Below are positions 45,310 to 56,982 of a stretch of 64,000 nucleotides of DNA, piece after piece. The DNA is taken from the NCBI GenBank assembly GCA_010093605.1, contig MU004188.1:2004983-2068982 (forward strand), written 5' to 3'. This DNA is from Lophium mytilinum. Lineage: Eukaryota > Ascomycota > Dothideomycetes > Mytilinidiales > Mytilinidiaceae. How positions within the stretch are numbered: position 1 is the stretch's first letter; each line of letters opens with the position of its first letter. The notes beneath the pieces are model-generated. The model was not told the DNA's origin and made no database searches. It worked only from the letters and a program-made list of their open reading frames with translations. The position numbers and the translations under genes are program-made.

Positions 45310-48300
45310 GATGGCGTTTTGGAACTTCAAGATGATGGATGAGGCATCGCAGGAGGCAAGAGATGGAAACAAGAAGAATATGTGATCGGTCACGTGGAGC
45401 GCGATTGAAAGCGCGATTCGGCCTTCCCGGATCGGGGACTAGCGCCTGGCCCAAGCTCCCTCGTACCTTAAACGCGTTCCCCAACCTCGTCGACATTTCT
45501 CTCCACCACCAAACCCTCATTATCGACGACGGCCCCAATTGCACTCGTTATTTGCTTCAACCCCCCCTCCAGACTGGATCTTCCCATAGACTCCTCTGCT
45601 CGCGAATATCTGACGACGTTCGACAACGGCGGGTCCGCAATGCACCTCGAAGCTCTCTCTGTCCGCCCTTCTCTCGCCCTCGGGCACACACAATTCACGC
45701 ATCTCCCTCTCTCTATAGCATGCCGATGTCTGTCTTCCGAGGCTTCGGCCAAGGAATCGTAACAGCTCTCTGCGTTCGCTTGCCTTCGTACCAGGAACAC
45801 ACACCCGAGCCTCGCAGCATGGTCTCAGTGGGTCGTTAGATGTGATGGGTACTTGGGCTGCGGTGGCAACACCGTATCCGGCGGCGTGGGGAGGACAGGC
45901 TCGGATCTTAACCCTAATCATCTTTCGGTATTCTCCCACGAGAAGTAGTCACGCGGTTATGTTGCCGACCTCATGACTACCTGTCGCTGCGAGCGGATGC
46001 AAGTCCGTGAGTGGCTGCAGTTAAAGTGAACGTCGTGGTTCGTGCCACTTTACACATGCGCCTGGTTGGGTATTAAAGTCCTCATGCGAGGACCGCGTCG
46101 GGTATCTTGGTTGAACAACAGACTCTGGTCAATGGACGTTTTAGTGGTTGTCTTGGACGGCTCAGCATGGGGGAGATCCAGGTGGGAGGTGTCGGGCCTG
46201 CGAAGTCTTTTGGTTTCACTGTACCAGAGCTTTCCTTCCTCGTACTGCGATCTGACGCTGTTTGCCATTCGCCTGCATGTCGAGTTCCAAATTTGTATGT
46301 TTCGTTCAGCCGTCACACAGCACCTTCAATGGTGTCTTTTCTGACCTCTCTCACAACAAGACGCCCCAGCTGACCGATACCGAGCACGGATGTATACTGC
46401 CTCGCACACAGACCACTCCATTCTGCAATCCTTCCGAGATCCACTCGTCGGAAAGGTGTCTTTGGCACCCAGCGAGGTTTCGGATTGGTCGTAGATGGTG
46501 GAGGTACTTTACATATTGGCTTTTCCGTCACGCTCCAGCTGAGGTCTTGTGTGGCACTTGTTGTTGGGAGAAAAAGGAATCGGTGGCGTGCTGGGAGACT
46601 CATTTGCCGCATCACAATGGGCACATTCTGGACTTGATCCCAGGAAGGCTTCGGCTGCGTTTCGCATGTTACAGGCTGGACTTTGGGTTTATGTGAACGA
46701 CCAGTACATCTCCCCTACACGCGATCTAGTTTACTAGACTTGCAAACCTGTCTCCAACCTCCATCCTGCCATCCAATCGACGCCGCAAAACCTTTGCTAC
46801 GGCACCCTCCACTCAGCATTGTCGCCTCTACGGCGTGTCTGACCAGTCGCGTTAATCGTCTCCTTGTACGTTCAGCTTACAAGTCGATTGACGAGCGCCG
46901 ACTTATATCTGCGCGACCTTTCCGGTCGTTAGCGGATGCCTACCTCCAGCATGGAGATGGTGCGGCTTTTGAGGATGTACTTTGGCCGTTTCACAATGCC
47001 CTCCAATCACGGAGCGGAATCAAAGACTAGTCTCAGAGAGGAATGCCAATACACACAGAGAAGACCCTGGCTTGCCAGGTTTGGACATTGAGAGCGGAGA
47101 GATGCATTCGCGGTATCTGCTGGCACGAATGAGGACTTCGCTGCGCAAGGGAAAGATGTGAAGAGAAGAAGGTCTGGAGGTCCGGAATTCGTGAGTATCA
47201 AGTCTGGTGTCGTTGTTTAGAGTTTTCTTCTTGATCCTGGAGTCTTGCTGCTACCTGCTTTCAGCTACCACATTGCCGCTTCTCTGAGGCACCACTAACG
47301 ATATGCACAAGTTGCATGAGCGTCGTCAGGCTGGTCATCCGTCCCAGCTTCAGGTGCTGACTTCGTCGGGTCTGGGTGAAGAGCGGTAGGACCAATGAAT
47401 GACGGTGGTGGGACCTCTCCCCAGGGTGTCAAGGTTACGTACCTGTCTACTGCTTGTCGTTCACCTGCTGTATCCGAGTCTACCCCGACTGGGTCTTCAT
47501 CGCGTGTTAGTCTGGGTACCTTGTCGGCTTGTCGTGTTAGTCCGGGTTTCCCGGCGTCGAAGACGTCTCACGCGTCTTGTTCTATGCGCTTGCCCGGGGT
47601 ATGCAGCGTGTGGTGTGCTGGTGTGGGGACGTGGTGGGTGTGTCTAGGCTGCGGAGGGGCTTTGGTAGTGAGTGGTGGTGGTCTGGCGGCCTGGGGAGGG
47701 TAAGACTGGGAGGAGGCCGAGGAGGCCTGACCGTCCTTCGGGGCGGTCTATGAATTTCTTTATAAGTGTTCCCATCCTGACTGGAAAGATACCGCTAATT
47801 TTGACTAGGTTTGGGGTGGCATGTCTATACAGCGAGGACGTGTGCACTCGGAGTTGATAGCTTAGGGCTACGCTCCTAGTAAAGTTTTCAGTCAGCTCAA
47901 GTACGTTTCATTTGCATCACCTCTCTCTTTGCCTTCAATGATGATTCTTTTTGTACTATTTTCGACTAACGAGTCTCACTCGTATGATGAAACTTAAAAT
48001 TCTGAGATTGGCGATCCAAGCACTGTCATATATATATCTTCATCTTGTGTAGAAGCTGATACCCATTAGGAGTACTAAGATTGGACCGTGGTGCCTACGT
48101 CTTTGACCATACACCCTCAATAAAAAGCGCGAGCGTTAGCTCGTATCGCATTCCACGAAGCCTACAGAGCGGTTCACCTCTAATGTAAGTGCCGATCAAC
48201 CTTTCCTATATTCTCCGATGATGAATTTTCGTGTCAAACCCCAACATACTCAGCCTGGCATACTCAACATGTGGTCAACCATGCACAGCTACAACGGAAG

Positions 48301-48843
48301 ATACACAGACCTTTACTGTTACTCTCTCTTGACAAGGTGCCTGAGGTCTGCAGTGAACCGATCATGTGTCCCTCTTCCACCGTACGCTATGTTTACTGTG
48401 GTGCGGCCATGCTGCCTGGAACCCTCCTGTACTAGTCGTTCATGGTTCCACCCCATGCCGGCCGGGAGGTAACATACAGAGCGCCTGTGTGCATAGCTGG
48501 TGTGTTTGGTCTTGTGCCTTGAGGGGGCGCTTTGTGAATGTTTGGGACGCCAAACGCACCTGGATCATAACAGGCAAGTGCTACGCACTATCACTTGGTT
48601 TCCTTTCGGGCTCGAGTATGGCGTTGACCTTCCAAACGGAAACTTCTGAGATTAGCAACTCCTTTCAATTCCACAGACTGTATCTCTAGATGCTCGCTAA
48701 CTTGGAAGAATGCGAACAGGCCTCACGCATCCCCAAGAACCGCTAGGACGACAACCTCCCGCGACGACCGAACACAAGTAACTCCCTCAATCCCACCTCC
48801 CCTCCCCAACCTCTAAACATGACCACCACCACCCCCAAAACAA
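45310..48843. other. 3.5-kb stretch without a recognisable gene
   Basis: This is the longest gene-free stretch in the window. Several open frames of 100-166 codons exist on both strands, but none has family resemblance, consistent codon bias or clean introns. It is not AT-rich and shows no inverted-repeat ends, so it is not an obvious transposon. A GT-rich tract lies at about 47395-47720 and a stable hairpin at 47729. Confidence 0.5.
47729..47748. other. 8-bp hairpin with UUCG tetraloop
   Basis: GACCGTCCTTCGGGGCGGTC folds into an 8-bp stem (one G-U pair) closed by a C(UUCG)G tetraloop on the plus strand. Such loops are exceptionally stable in RNA. No run of T follows directly and no gene ends nearby. 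Confidence 0.45.
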
Positions 48844-49281
48844 TCAACCCCTCCCCCCATTATAATCCGCGCCCCCCGCCTTCCGACACCTCACCACCAC
48901 ATCCCCTTCGACCAAATCCCCCTTATCCCCCGCATTAATCTGCACGCTATAATGCCGCAGCACCTTCTTCACCTCGCCGCTCTGGAACCCCACCTTCGCC
49001 TTCCGCATTACGCGCGTGTTCTCCCCGATCCAGATGACCAGCGCGAACTTCACGCGCGTGGATTCCGAGTCGTTGGCGTACTCGACGCGGATGTAGGCGT
49101 ACTGCGCTTGGTCGTCGAGGAGGTGGGTCTTGAGGTCTTCGATGCCGCCCGTGCCGGTTGCGGTGAGGGTTAGGGTATCGGAGTTCGGGGAGGCGTAGGA
49201 GAGGAGGAGCCAGTTTTCGGGAGAGGTTTCGGAACGGATGGAGGCGTAGGCGGCGAGGATTTCGGGGGTGTCGATGTTCAT
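48844..49281 (-). CDS. Coactosin-like ADF-homology actin-binding protein
   Basis: A single exon of 145 residues from ATG 49281. It matches the ADF-H fold of coactosin: IRSETSPENWLLLSYASPNS, QYAYIRVEYANDSESTRVKF, ALVIWIGENTRVMRKAKVGF and HYSVQINAGDKGDL. Coactosin binds F-actin and limits capping in the cytoplasm. Length is typical (about 140-150 residues). The C-terminus ends in a short Gly/Arg tail. The coding strand is C-rich at the start and strongly G-rich at the end. Confidence 0.92.
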   Translation of the reverse strand: MNIDTPEILAAYASIRSETSPENWLLLSYASPNSDTLTLTATGTGGIEDLKTHLLDDQAQYAYIRVEYANDSESTRVKFALVIWIGENTRVMRKAKVGFQSGEVKKVLRHYSVQINAGDKGDLVEGDVVVRCRKAGGADYNGGRG

Positions 49282-49571
49282 AGTTGGTTTCGAGAGGGGA
49301 AAGGAAGAGAGGGGGGGATATCAGAGGTTAGAGGGGAGGATTTGGGGAGAGAGATGGAATGAGGGTTTAGGGTTGCAATTGGGGTGTCTATTTGTATATG
49401 GAGGGTGTACTTGGTTTGGGGGAGGGAGGGATGGAGGGGCTGAGGATGTTCGAGGGGATCGGCGGTGAGGCCGGACCCTGGTTTGATGCAGCTAGCTAGA
49501 TAGGGGAAGCGTGCACGTGATGTTGAACTTCACTGGTTTGCACGTCTGCGTGGGCGTTTCAACACCTGGCA

Positions 49572-50010
49572 ATCCCATAGAAAGTCACCGTTTTTATGCC
49601 TTTTTAAAGCACCCAGTCTAGCCTTGCATTAGCGCATATCCAGTGTCGCCGCTTATAAGGGGCCCCCTACAAAATCAAGACCTCTAACATGCTAACGCTA
49701 AATGCATAATTATGCATATTATAAAACTATAGAAGATTATATCTCTACTATTAAAAACTTCTAAGAACCTTATAGAAGTAGAAATTATAGTGTTTCTTAT
49801 TAATTTACGCCTAATCCGCTTTTAATCACATTATATTTAAGCCCTATTTAGATTTTTAAAGTTTATAGTATCTTAACTATAGCTTTCTAGGTTAGCATGG
49901 GCAGTAGATGGTGCTCGTTTAGCGTTAGACGCTAGGAAACCGAGCTACATTACATTAGGTCTACGGCGTACGCGCACGAGCCGACGCTAGTAGGTGACTT
50001 TCTATGGGAT
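49572..50010. mobile_element. MITE family B, copy 1, mostly intact
   Basis: The 439-bp element begins ATCCCATAGAAAGTCACC and ends GGTGACTTTCTATGGGAT, a perfect 18-bp inverted repeat. It has no coding capacity and an AT-rich core. The next copy starts where it ends. Confidence 0.85.
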
Positions 50011-50448
50011 CCCTTTAGGAGTTACCGTTTTTTATACCTTTTTAAAGCACCCAGTCTAGCCTTACATTAGCGCGTGTCCGTTATTACTATTTATAAGGGG
50101 CCCCCTGTAAAATTAAGACCTCTAATATACTAACACTAAATATATAATTATATATATTATAAAACTATAGAAGATTATATTTCTACTATTAAAACCTTCT
50201 AAAAAGCTTGTAAAAGTAGAAATTATAGTCTTTCTTACTAATTTGCGCTTAATCTGCTTTTAATTATATTATATTTAAGCTCTATTTAGAATTTTAAAGT
50301 TTATAGTATCTTAACTATAGCTTTCTAAGGCAGCATAGGCAGCAGATGGTGCGCGTTTAGCGTTAGACGCTAGGAAGCCAAGCTACATCACATCAGGTCT
50401 ACGGCGTACGCGCACGAGCCGACGCTAGCAGCTGACTCTCTATGGGAT
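50009..50448. mobile_element. MITE family B, copy 2, RIP-damaged
   Basis: It aligns with copy 1 over its whole length in the same orientation. Differences are dominated by CpA-to-TpA changes and their complement: copy 1 ACATGCTAACGCTAAATGCA reads ATATACTAACACTAAATATA here. Its inverted ends are degraded. Confidence 0.85.
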
Positions 50449-50589
50449 AGGAGTGGTTGAAGGAAGGGAAGGCTTGAAACACAACGTCATCTGCTACGCG
50501 CGCTTTAACAACTACCTTCTTCAAGCATATCTCCTACTCCCCTGCTCGAGCTTCCTTCAACTTTCCTACCCTAGAGCTACTACTAGACC

Positions 50590-51279
50590 ATGTCCATTCA
50601 TTGCGCACCGTCATCTCCCAGCAAACGCTCAGGTTGCTATTTTGCTGACCTCGTCGTCTCTCTCCCCTATAACCTCCCCCTGGAACCACTGCAGAACCCT
50701 GAAATGTCCCCCGTGCCCCTCGTAGACCGCACGACCGAGATCACCTTCTACAACCACCTCGCCTCCCCCCGCACCTCCTCCTTCCTCTCCTCTGCCGCCG
50801 CCTTTTCCCCGCTCTACCGGCAGGAAGCGTTCAAATGCGTGGATGCAGAGGGCAGGGTCGAGGCGTGGACGTTCGCTGCGAACGTTTGGGTCCCAATCCC
50901 AGATCCAGATCTCGATGCGTTGGTGTTGGGGGAGTGGGCGGGGATCGTGACGCTTGTGGCGCCGGCGGGTAAAGATGAGACGTGGGAGATTAAGTTGTTG
51001 TATGTGATACCGCATGCGAGGAATAAAGGGGTTGGGACGAGGTTGTTGGAGGCGGCGGTGGGGTATGGGGTGCGTCAGAGTAGAGCGCGGGGGATGGGGA
51101 GGGTAGGGTTTCGGATTGTGGTCGCGTGCGGAATGGGGGTTATGGGGTGGTATGAGAGGCTGGGGTGGAGGGTTGGGAGGGTGGACGGGGCGATGGTGGA
51201 GATGGAGAGGTGGGTTGGTGGAGTAGAGAGACCATTAAGAAGCGAAGATGAGGTGGGTTTGAGAGAGATAAAGGGATAG
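50590..51279 (+). CDS. GNAT-family N-acetyltransferase
   Basis: A single-exon frame of 229 residues; the internal ATG at 50704 (MSPVPLVDRTTEITFYNHLA) would give 191 residues and may be the true start, because the first 38 residues have no family character. The C-terminal half has the GNAT acetyl-CoA motif (KLLYVIPHARNKGVGTRLLE, containing R-N-K-G-V-G-T) and the later strand FRIVVACGMGVMGWYERLGW. The substrate is unknown. Base composition runs from C-rich to G-rich within the frame. Confidence 0.8.
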   Translation: MSIHCAPSSPSKRSGCYFADLVVSLPYNLPLEPLQNPEMSPVPLVDRTTEITFYNHLASPRTSSFLSSAAAFSPLYRQEAFKCVDAEGRVEAWTFAANVWVPIPDPDLDALVLGEWAGIVTLVAPAGKDETWEIKLLYVIPHARNKGVGTRLLEAAVGYGVRQSRARGMGRVGFRIVVACGMGVMGWYERLGWRVGRVDGAMVEMERWVGGVERPLRSEDEVGLREIKG

Positions 51280-51418
51280 GTATTGCGATATACACGCCTT
51301 CATGGCTTTGAATCGCCCAGCGCAAAATGCCAGCCCGATACATACGCGCCTGAAATGCTCCGTGAACTCCTAACGTCCAACCCGGAACGCCCTCCCCCGC
51401 ATTGCCTTCGCCTCCTCT

Positions 51419-52248
51419 TTACTTCAAAATAACGATTAACAGCACCAATATGATGATCAACACCACAATCACCGTCAAGCTCCAATTCTCCCGCGCCTTC
51501 CTCGACACCCTCTCCAACCTTCCCCTCGCTCTCCGAAACTGCCCCACGTGCCTATCCACCCCCTCATCCACCTCATCCAACAACAACGCCTGCCCGTCCA
51601 ACTCGTCCCCAATATGCATGCTCAACTCCCGCTGCCGCCCAATGCTCTGCCCCAGCCGATCCAGTTGCTCGTCCTGCTCGTTCAGCACCTGACTATGATA
51701 CGCGTGGATCTGCTGGTTGTCCATGCCGCCCTGGTCCGGCCCGGCGGCAGCCTTCGGGTTGTCGCGGTAGGGGAACAGGGCGGCGCGGGCGGGGTCGACG
51801 TCGGTGGAGTGCTGAGCGGCGGAGGGGTCGTCGGTGAAGCGGACGGATTTCGAGGGGCGGGATTGCGAGGCGGTGAAGTCGGCGCTTAGAGAGGGGTTGT
51901 TCGGGTGGGTTATTGTCGGGGAGGTGACGGCGCCGTTGGAGGCGAAGGAGGTGGTGAGGTCGGTGACTTGGGTGCGCAGGCGGGAGAGGTCGGCGGAGAG
52001 GGAGCTGGGGCGTGTTAGCTTTGGGGGGTCTGACGGCGCAGTTGGTGGGGCTGGACGTACTCGTCTGGTGTGGACTCGAGTTGTGTTTCTAGGGCCTCGA
52101 TTCCCGAGCGCAACGAGTCGAGGGAGCGGGAGATCTGGCCATCTTGCGAGTTTGGGGAGAGGTTTAGCTGGATGGCTCGTTGGCGTTCTAGGAGGGAGAG
52201 CTTGATGTGGTCCGCTAAGAGGAAGAGCTGCGAGGGGTTCGTGGACAT
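51419..52248 (-). CDS. Syntaxin-8-like Qc-SNARE
   Basis: Two exons, 52248-52061 and 52004-51419, join through a 56-nt GTACGT...CTAACACGCCCCAG intron to 257 residues. The C-terminal SNARE motif (LNEQDEQLDRLGQSIGRQRE, then LSMHIGDELDGQALLLDEVD) has a Gln at the expected zero layer in the second part. A tail anchor of about 20 hydrophobic residues (SLTVIVVLIIILVLLIVILK) ends the protein. The N-terminal helical region (LLADHIKLSLLERQRAIQLN) and Pro-rich linker fit Syn8/Tlg1-type Qc-SNAREs of endosomal fusion. Confidence 0.9.
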
Positions 52249-53159
52249 GGCTGTGGTGTGCCTAGAGCTATGGTTGAAGGTAAGGTTTCCGTGAGCCGGA
52301 GCGGAGTGCGGAGTCGAGGTTCGAGAATAGTTGGAAGCAAGCGTACAGAAGCACAAAGGAGACGAATTAGACGCAAGGAGAAGGTCCCGGGAGAATATAC
52401 AGAGAACAGAGAGGGCGGTCTGGCGTGGGCGTCTATATTTGGTGAATCTGATTCGAGACTACGGATGGCTGAAGTTGGTTGCGTAACGGTCTACAGAATG
52501 CATCATGTGACCTGGTATTAGCGCTTAGCTTAGTCACATGAATTAAATCCCCACCATGTGTTACAAAAGTCGGATCGGGTGATCTGTGCATCTTGGTGAC
52601 TTCTTCCCATCTTCACTTCTCGGCTTCGAGCGGCTTGAAAGGCTTCCTACGGCTGACCAAATGACTGAGGTACCTCGCATGCCATTGGCCACCATCAATA
52701 TCAACCTTCTGTTTACAGGCCTATTCCTGGAGATTTAAGGTTAACCTTAAGCATTCGGAAGGAGCATCCACGTGGAAATAAGCAACTCACTCAACACTTC
52801 CGTGGAGCAGACCGATATCGGTGTTATTTGTTGTTTCAGCCCCTAAAACATTCCTCAACTCCAAACCACAAGTCTCACACCACTCGGTACCACCAAAAGT
52901 TGATATATTCCAGCGCCCCACCAGCTGAGTCACAGTACGCGTTTATTACCGTGGAGCCTCGGCGCAGGGGTACAGCTGGCATACCTGTGCCTGGTGTTTG
53001 ACGTTGAACAACAATTCAAGCAATCCTCGCCATAGCCGACAACACCCACCCATAGCTACTGCCAGCTATGCCCTCTCCTGACCTTTCTTGTCCCAGCTTA
53101 TAATAACTCGTCGACTGCCGCCCACCGCCTCCAGACAACATCGTTTGGCCACCACCACA
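52249..53159. other. Divergent promoter region, no gene seen
   Basis: Between the SNARE gene (minus) and the RING gene (plus). No TATA box is obvious and no gene is supported. Confidence 0.6.
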
Positions 53160-54748
53160 ATGTCATCGACCCCTCTGCCCAACGACCGTCGCTCGCGGGC
53201 ATCCAGCAGAGCTGATGCGCTGCCTGTCAGCACCCCCCCTCTGCCAGTCTCGACTGGTCCGGCTGTCGTTTTCGACTCGTCCGATTTTGTGGTCGGTGGC
53301 CCGCCTTGTTCCCCTTCTCCTCTTGCTCTCAGAGCCTCGCACTCACCATCCTCGAAGCGCCGGAAGAGCCTCCGCACCCAGGCACCGCTGGACATACGCC
53401 TCCTTGAGTATGTCCCCAAGTGTGACAGCAACCTGGTGTGCCTCATCTGCCAATGCCCCTTCGACATACCCACCATGCTCGCCTGCGACCACGTCTTCTG
53501 TCGCGAGTGCTTAGACCATGCATTCCGGGTCCAGGACGGCTCGAAGCGCTGTCCTACCTGCCGCACCCACGTCGACCTCAAGAAAGAGCCCATCCCCGTT
53601 CCTCGAATTCTGTTCTCGATGCTGGAAGACTTGATGGTCAAATGCCCGAACACCAAGGCCGGTTGCACGTGGTTGAACAAGCGGGATGGCGTGCAGAATC
53701 ATGTCGATCTGTACTGTGGATTCTCCACTGTGGAGTGCCCTGCCGGAGATTGCCGGTTCAGTGTCTTGCAAAAGGACTTCCACAAGGGTTGTCTTCATTA
53801 CACCGTTAGCTGCGAGCTCTGCTACACGTCCATCATGAAGAAGGATCTTGAGGTATGACGATTCCCGTACCCCGTGCTGATGGTAGCTAATCTCAACAGG
53901 AACACCAACGCACCACCTGTGCGCAGCGAATGATCCAGTGCCCGCACTGCGAAGTGGAAATGCTACGTCTAGACCTCAAAGCCCATATCAAGGACGTCTG
54001 CCAATTTGCTCCAACTGCCTGCCCCGGTGCCATCGTGGGTTGCGGCCACACCTGTGATCGCCGATTCGTGCCTGACCACGCCAAAACCTGCTCAATGGCC
54101 ACAATGGCCCCCTTCTTCCACGCCCAGAAGACCCGCCTCGACGAGCAGGAAGCCGCGCAGAAGCTCCTCCAACGCAAAGTCGACATCCTTGAAGGCGGCT
54201 TCGCCAACATCAGCAACATCGTCTACCCCACAAACGCCTCCGACGACTCCTCCTTCCCCGTCACCAACCCTCTGGACCCCAACGCGGCCGACTCATTACC
54301 GGAAACTCCCGATTTCCGCCTTCCCCCAGCGTCGTTCCCTCCCCCCGCCGCCTCTACAAACAACCCCCCTCCACCGCCCTTCGACAGCTCTACCCACCAC
54401 CTCCTCTCCCTGCACGAGTCGCTCCGCGACGAGGTCGGCCGCATCGCCAACGACCTCGCGTCCGTCGAGGGCCGCACCCACCTGCTCATCCTGAACGAGA
54501 ACCAGCGCGCGAAAGAGGAGATGCTGCACGCCAGCGCCGCCATCAACAGCCTCCGCACGCAGGTCCACTGGCTCTTGAGCGCGCGGTTGCAGCAGGGCAG
54601 AGCGTCCGCATCCGGCGGAGGTGGTGCCTCGGCCAGCGCGGGCGGGAGCGGGAGCGCTAGCGTGCCGGCGGGGAGCAGTCTGGGGTCGGCGAGCTTGGGC
54701 CCGCTGCGCCGGCTCAGCGACTCGAATCGGCAGGATACGAAACTGTGA
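53160..54748 (+). CDS. RING / TRAF-type zinc-finger E3 ubiquitin ligase
   Basis: Two exons, 53160-53852 and 53900-54748, join in phase to 513 residues through a 47-nt intron. I use the ATG at 53160 rather than 53088 because it has a CCACAATG context and a Ser-rich start. After a Ser/Pro-rich leader the RING finger (CLICQCPFDIPTMLACDHVF, CRECLD, CPTC) sits at about 93-135. Then come TRAF-type cysteine/histidine fingers (CPNTKAGCTWLNKRDGVQNH; CPHCEVEMLRLDLKAHI), a coiled coil (RLDEQEAAQKLLQRKVDILE) and a Ser/Gly-rich tail. This order fits TRAF-like ubiquitin ligases; fungal members are poorly studied. Confidence 0.88.
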
Positions 54749-54790
54749 TCTCAGGTCCCGCATCACTCATCATAGGTTATTAAGAAGCGG

Positions 54791-54820
54791 CATCGGCATC
54801 AGCATCAGCATCAGCATCAG
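54791..54820. repeat. Hexanucleotide microsatellite
   Basis: Five units of CATCRG (CATCGG then CATCAG repeats) about 45 bp after the stop of the RING gene, probably in its 3' UTR. Confidence 0.8.
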
Positions 54821-55520
54821 GAAAAGAGAGATACACGATTGAATCAAAACGGGCGGTCGGTTGGAGGGGGTTTGCATGGCATGCATCACGGAAAAGATCC
54901 AGCGACTGGATTACGATATACTTACGACGGACAGTTATGAATATGACAAACACACACACGACAAAAAAGGAACGGGGTTTCTTGGTGACGGCTGGCTCGA
55001 TTCTCAAGCTCTGCGAGCATTGGCGGATGGATCTGGCATCATGGGCAACCGTCTTCGTCGACGAAGAACATTAAAAGTGCGGGTTTTTGGAGTTTTTTGC
55101 GGTTTTGATAGACCGGGTTTTGGGGCGTTTTCGGTACTTTTCGGCGTTTTGGAGATGGTTATGGCATGGGACTGGTGATGAGGCTTGCGAAAGCCGTCCG
55201 TGGTGGTGAAGAGGCTGGGAAATGGGACTGGGACACGGCGTTCGTAACATAAATACCCAATAGTGCTAACGCAGTGCTGAAGCCGGATATCAAGGGCGTT
55301 TCTAGCGAGAGATTTGGGGCTGGGGACCATGCGGCATGGTTGCTTGCGAATAGGAAAAGTTTTTGGTGATGAAGATGGGGGTGGTGGGGTAGATAGGATA
55401 GGATTATCGATATGGTTTAGCTTCACTTGGGTGGGTTTGAGTTGTGAAACGTGTGGATGAGCGAATGACTTGTAGAGGACGTGTTTGTTTTCGAATGAGG
55501 ACTGATTCGATCCGTTGTAG
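54821..55520. other. Intergenic, no gene seen
   Basis: It holds the 3' ends of the convergent RING and membrane-protein genes. The long minus-strand frame here lacks family character and codon bias. Confidence 0.55.
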
Positions 55521-56186
55521 CTATACGTGGTGGGAGGCATAGGTGCTAGAGCAGGGTGATGGAGCGCGATGGATTGTTTGAGTTCTGAAACGCTTCAATT
55601 TCACCTCCATCATCCAGAGTGTATCTCCAAGCGGATCTTCAACCTCCTCCCCGCTCTCCGCCCCCGCTTTCAAGTGTCTCCCAAACCACTCAGGCTTCAA
55701 GACCAAGCAGAAGAGGCGCCAGAGGATAGAATCGACGCAAAACGCCGCCATGACGAGCAGTACCTTGCGTTTGATCCCCGAGTCCGTTAACGCCTGGTAC
55801 AAGAACATGGATGCCAGCAAGGCTTCTCCGACAAGCATCCGCCAGTAGACCTGGTGTCGGCTGTCTAACGCAGAGCGCGTGTTTCGGATAGCGAGAGCGT
55901 GTTGGATCGCTGACGCGATCAGGATCACCCCGATCCACTGGCTCAGTGCAATGGTGGAAGGGGCGAGGTTTGAGGAGTCGGTCACCGCGGGACCGAAGTT
56001 GAGGTGGGGAAAGAATGTGAGAAAGAAGGCGACGGTGATCTTCACGGCGGCTTCGATGGCAAGGGCGATGCGGCCGATGGTTCCTGGCGCGGAGGGGTCG
56101 ATCTTGATGGGGGTAGATGTAGGTTTGGGGGTGGGATTTAGGAGGGGGGTGGTAAGAGTGATTGGGGTGTATTTATGGGAAGCCAT
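55521..56186 (-). CDS. Small multi-TM membrane protein, unknown function
   Basis: A single exon of 221 residues from ATG 56186. About four membrane segments are visible: IEAAVKITVAFFLTFFPHLN, SQWIGVILIASAIQHALAI, RMLVGEALLASMFLYQAL and KVLLVMAAFCVDSILWRLFC. The N-terminus is polar and Pro/Thr-rich, the C-terminus acidic then basic. I recognise no family. Codon composition (C-rich start) is like that of conserved neighbours, so it is probably a real gene. Confidence 0.65.
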   Translation of the reverse strand: MASHKYTPITLTTPLLNPTPKPTSTPIKIDPSAPGTIGRIALAIEAAVKITVAFFLTFFPHLNFGPAVTDSSNLAPSTIALSQWIGVILIASAIQHALAIRNTRSALDSRHQVYWRMLVGEALLASMFLYQALTDSGIKRKVLLVMAAFCVDSILWRLFCLVLKPEWFGRHLKAGAESGEEVEDPLGDTLWMMEVKLKRFRTQTIHRAPSPCSSTYASHHV

Positions 56187-56982
56187 GTTTGGAATGATTG
56201 AAGATGTTTGATGATAAGGGAGAAATTTCTGATTTGATATACTGGAGTTTCATGGATAGAGTTCTTTTTATCTAGATGGTTCGCGGAGACGCGTATGCTC
56301 ATAAGAGCGAATTGCTGCTGCCTGAGACGGCCTGATTTAAGCTTGGGCGTGGCGTTCGCAAACATCTCCCTTTGCGAGGTGGGTAAGAACGCTAACAGAT
56401 AGACAGTTGTTTAAAGAGGAAACAAGCGTTGTCCACGTAAGCGCCGCAGTGGCTTCCCAAGTTTGCATTGAGGGAGAACTGAGCGGCGTAACGTTTGCCG
56501 CAACCATCAACCTTCCATAGACAAGCACGGAGCTCGAAGCCGAGAAGCCACGCAGACATAGATCGCTAGAGTACTTGAGATGGATGCCTGCTTAATAGGA
56601 AATTAAGAAGATGAAGAAACCGACCAATTGAATAGATACCTTTACAGTACATGTACCCAGTGTCGTTGGATCGACCGCGGCGTCAATGTCCAAGACACTA
56701 TGCTAGAAATCAGGGTGACGTATACCTTCTTCAACTCGCTAAGATGAGATTGGTGATGTTGACGACGATGAAAAAACCTATTTCCACTTGGAGACAGATG
56801 AAGTGGAAAAGGAGAGAGGTGAGGTGGGATGAACCGGCGATTTGCCGAGTCAGTGTCGGCCCGTAATCACCGGCGGTGGCAGAACTTCTCCACTTTCTCT
56901 ACGCATCATCACCACTTCCTATTGTCATTGTCACGTCAATTGCGCGTCTTCATGGCAACCCATCTCTGCACCTGGCCCCGAG
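56187..56982. other. Intergenic, promoter region
   Basis: No gene is supported. The frame of the next gene is open from 56842, but the extension upstream of 56983 lacks family character. Confidence 0.55.

Noticed and set aside
45339-47030. Plus-strand open frames of 100-166 codons
   Set aside because: No family resemblance, no consistent codon bias and overlapping equally long frames on the other strand.
47937-48006. C/D-box snoRNA-like layout (ATGATGA at 47938 and 47984, CTGA at 48002)
   Set aside because: No clear D' box, weak terminal stem, and the supposed guide has the same sense as rRNA-like AAACTTAAA sequence rather than antisense.
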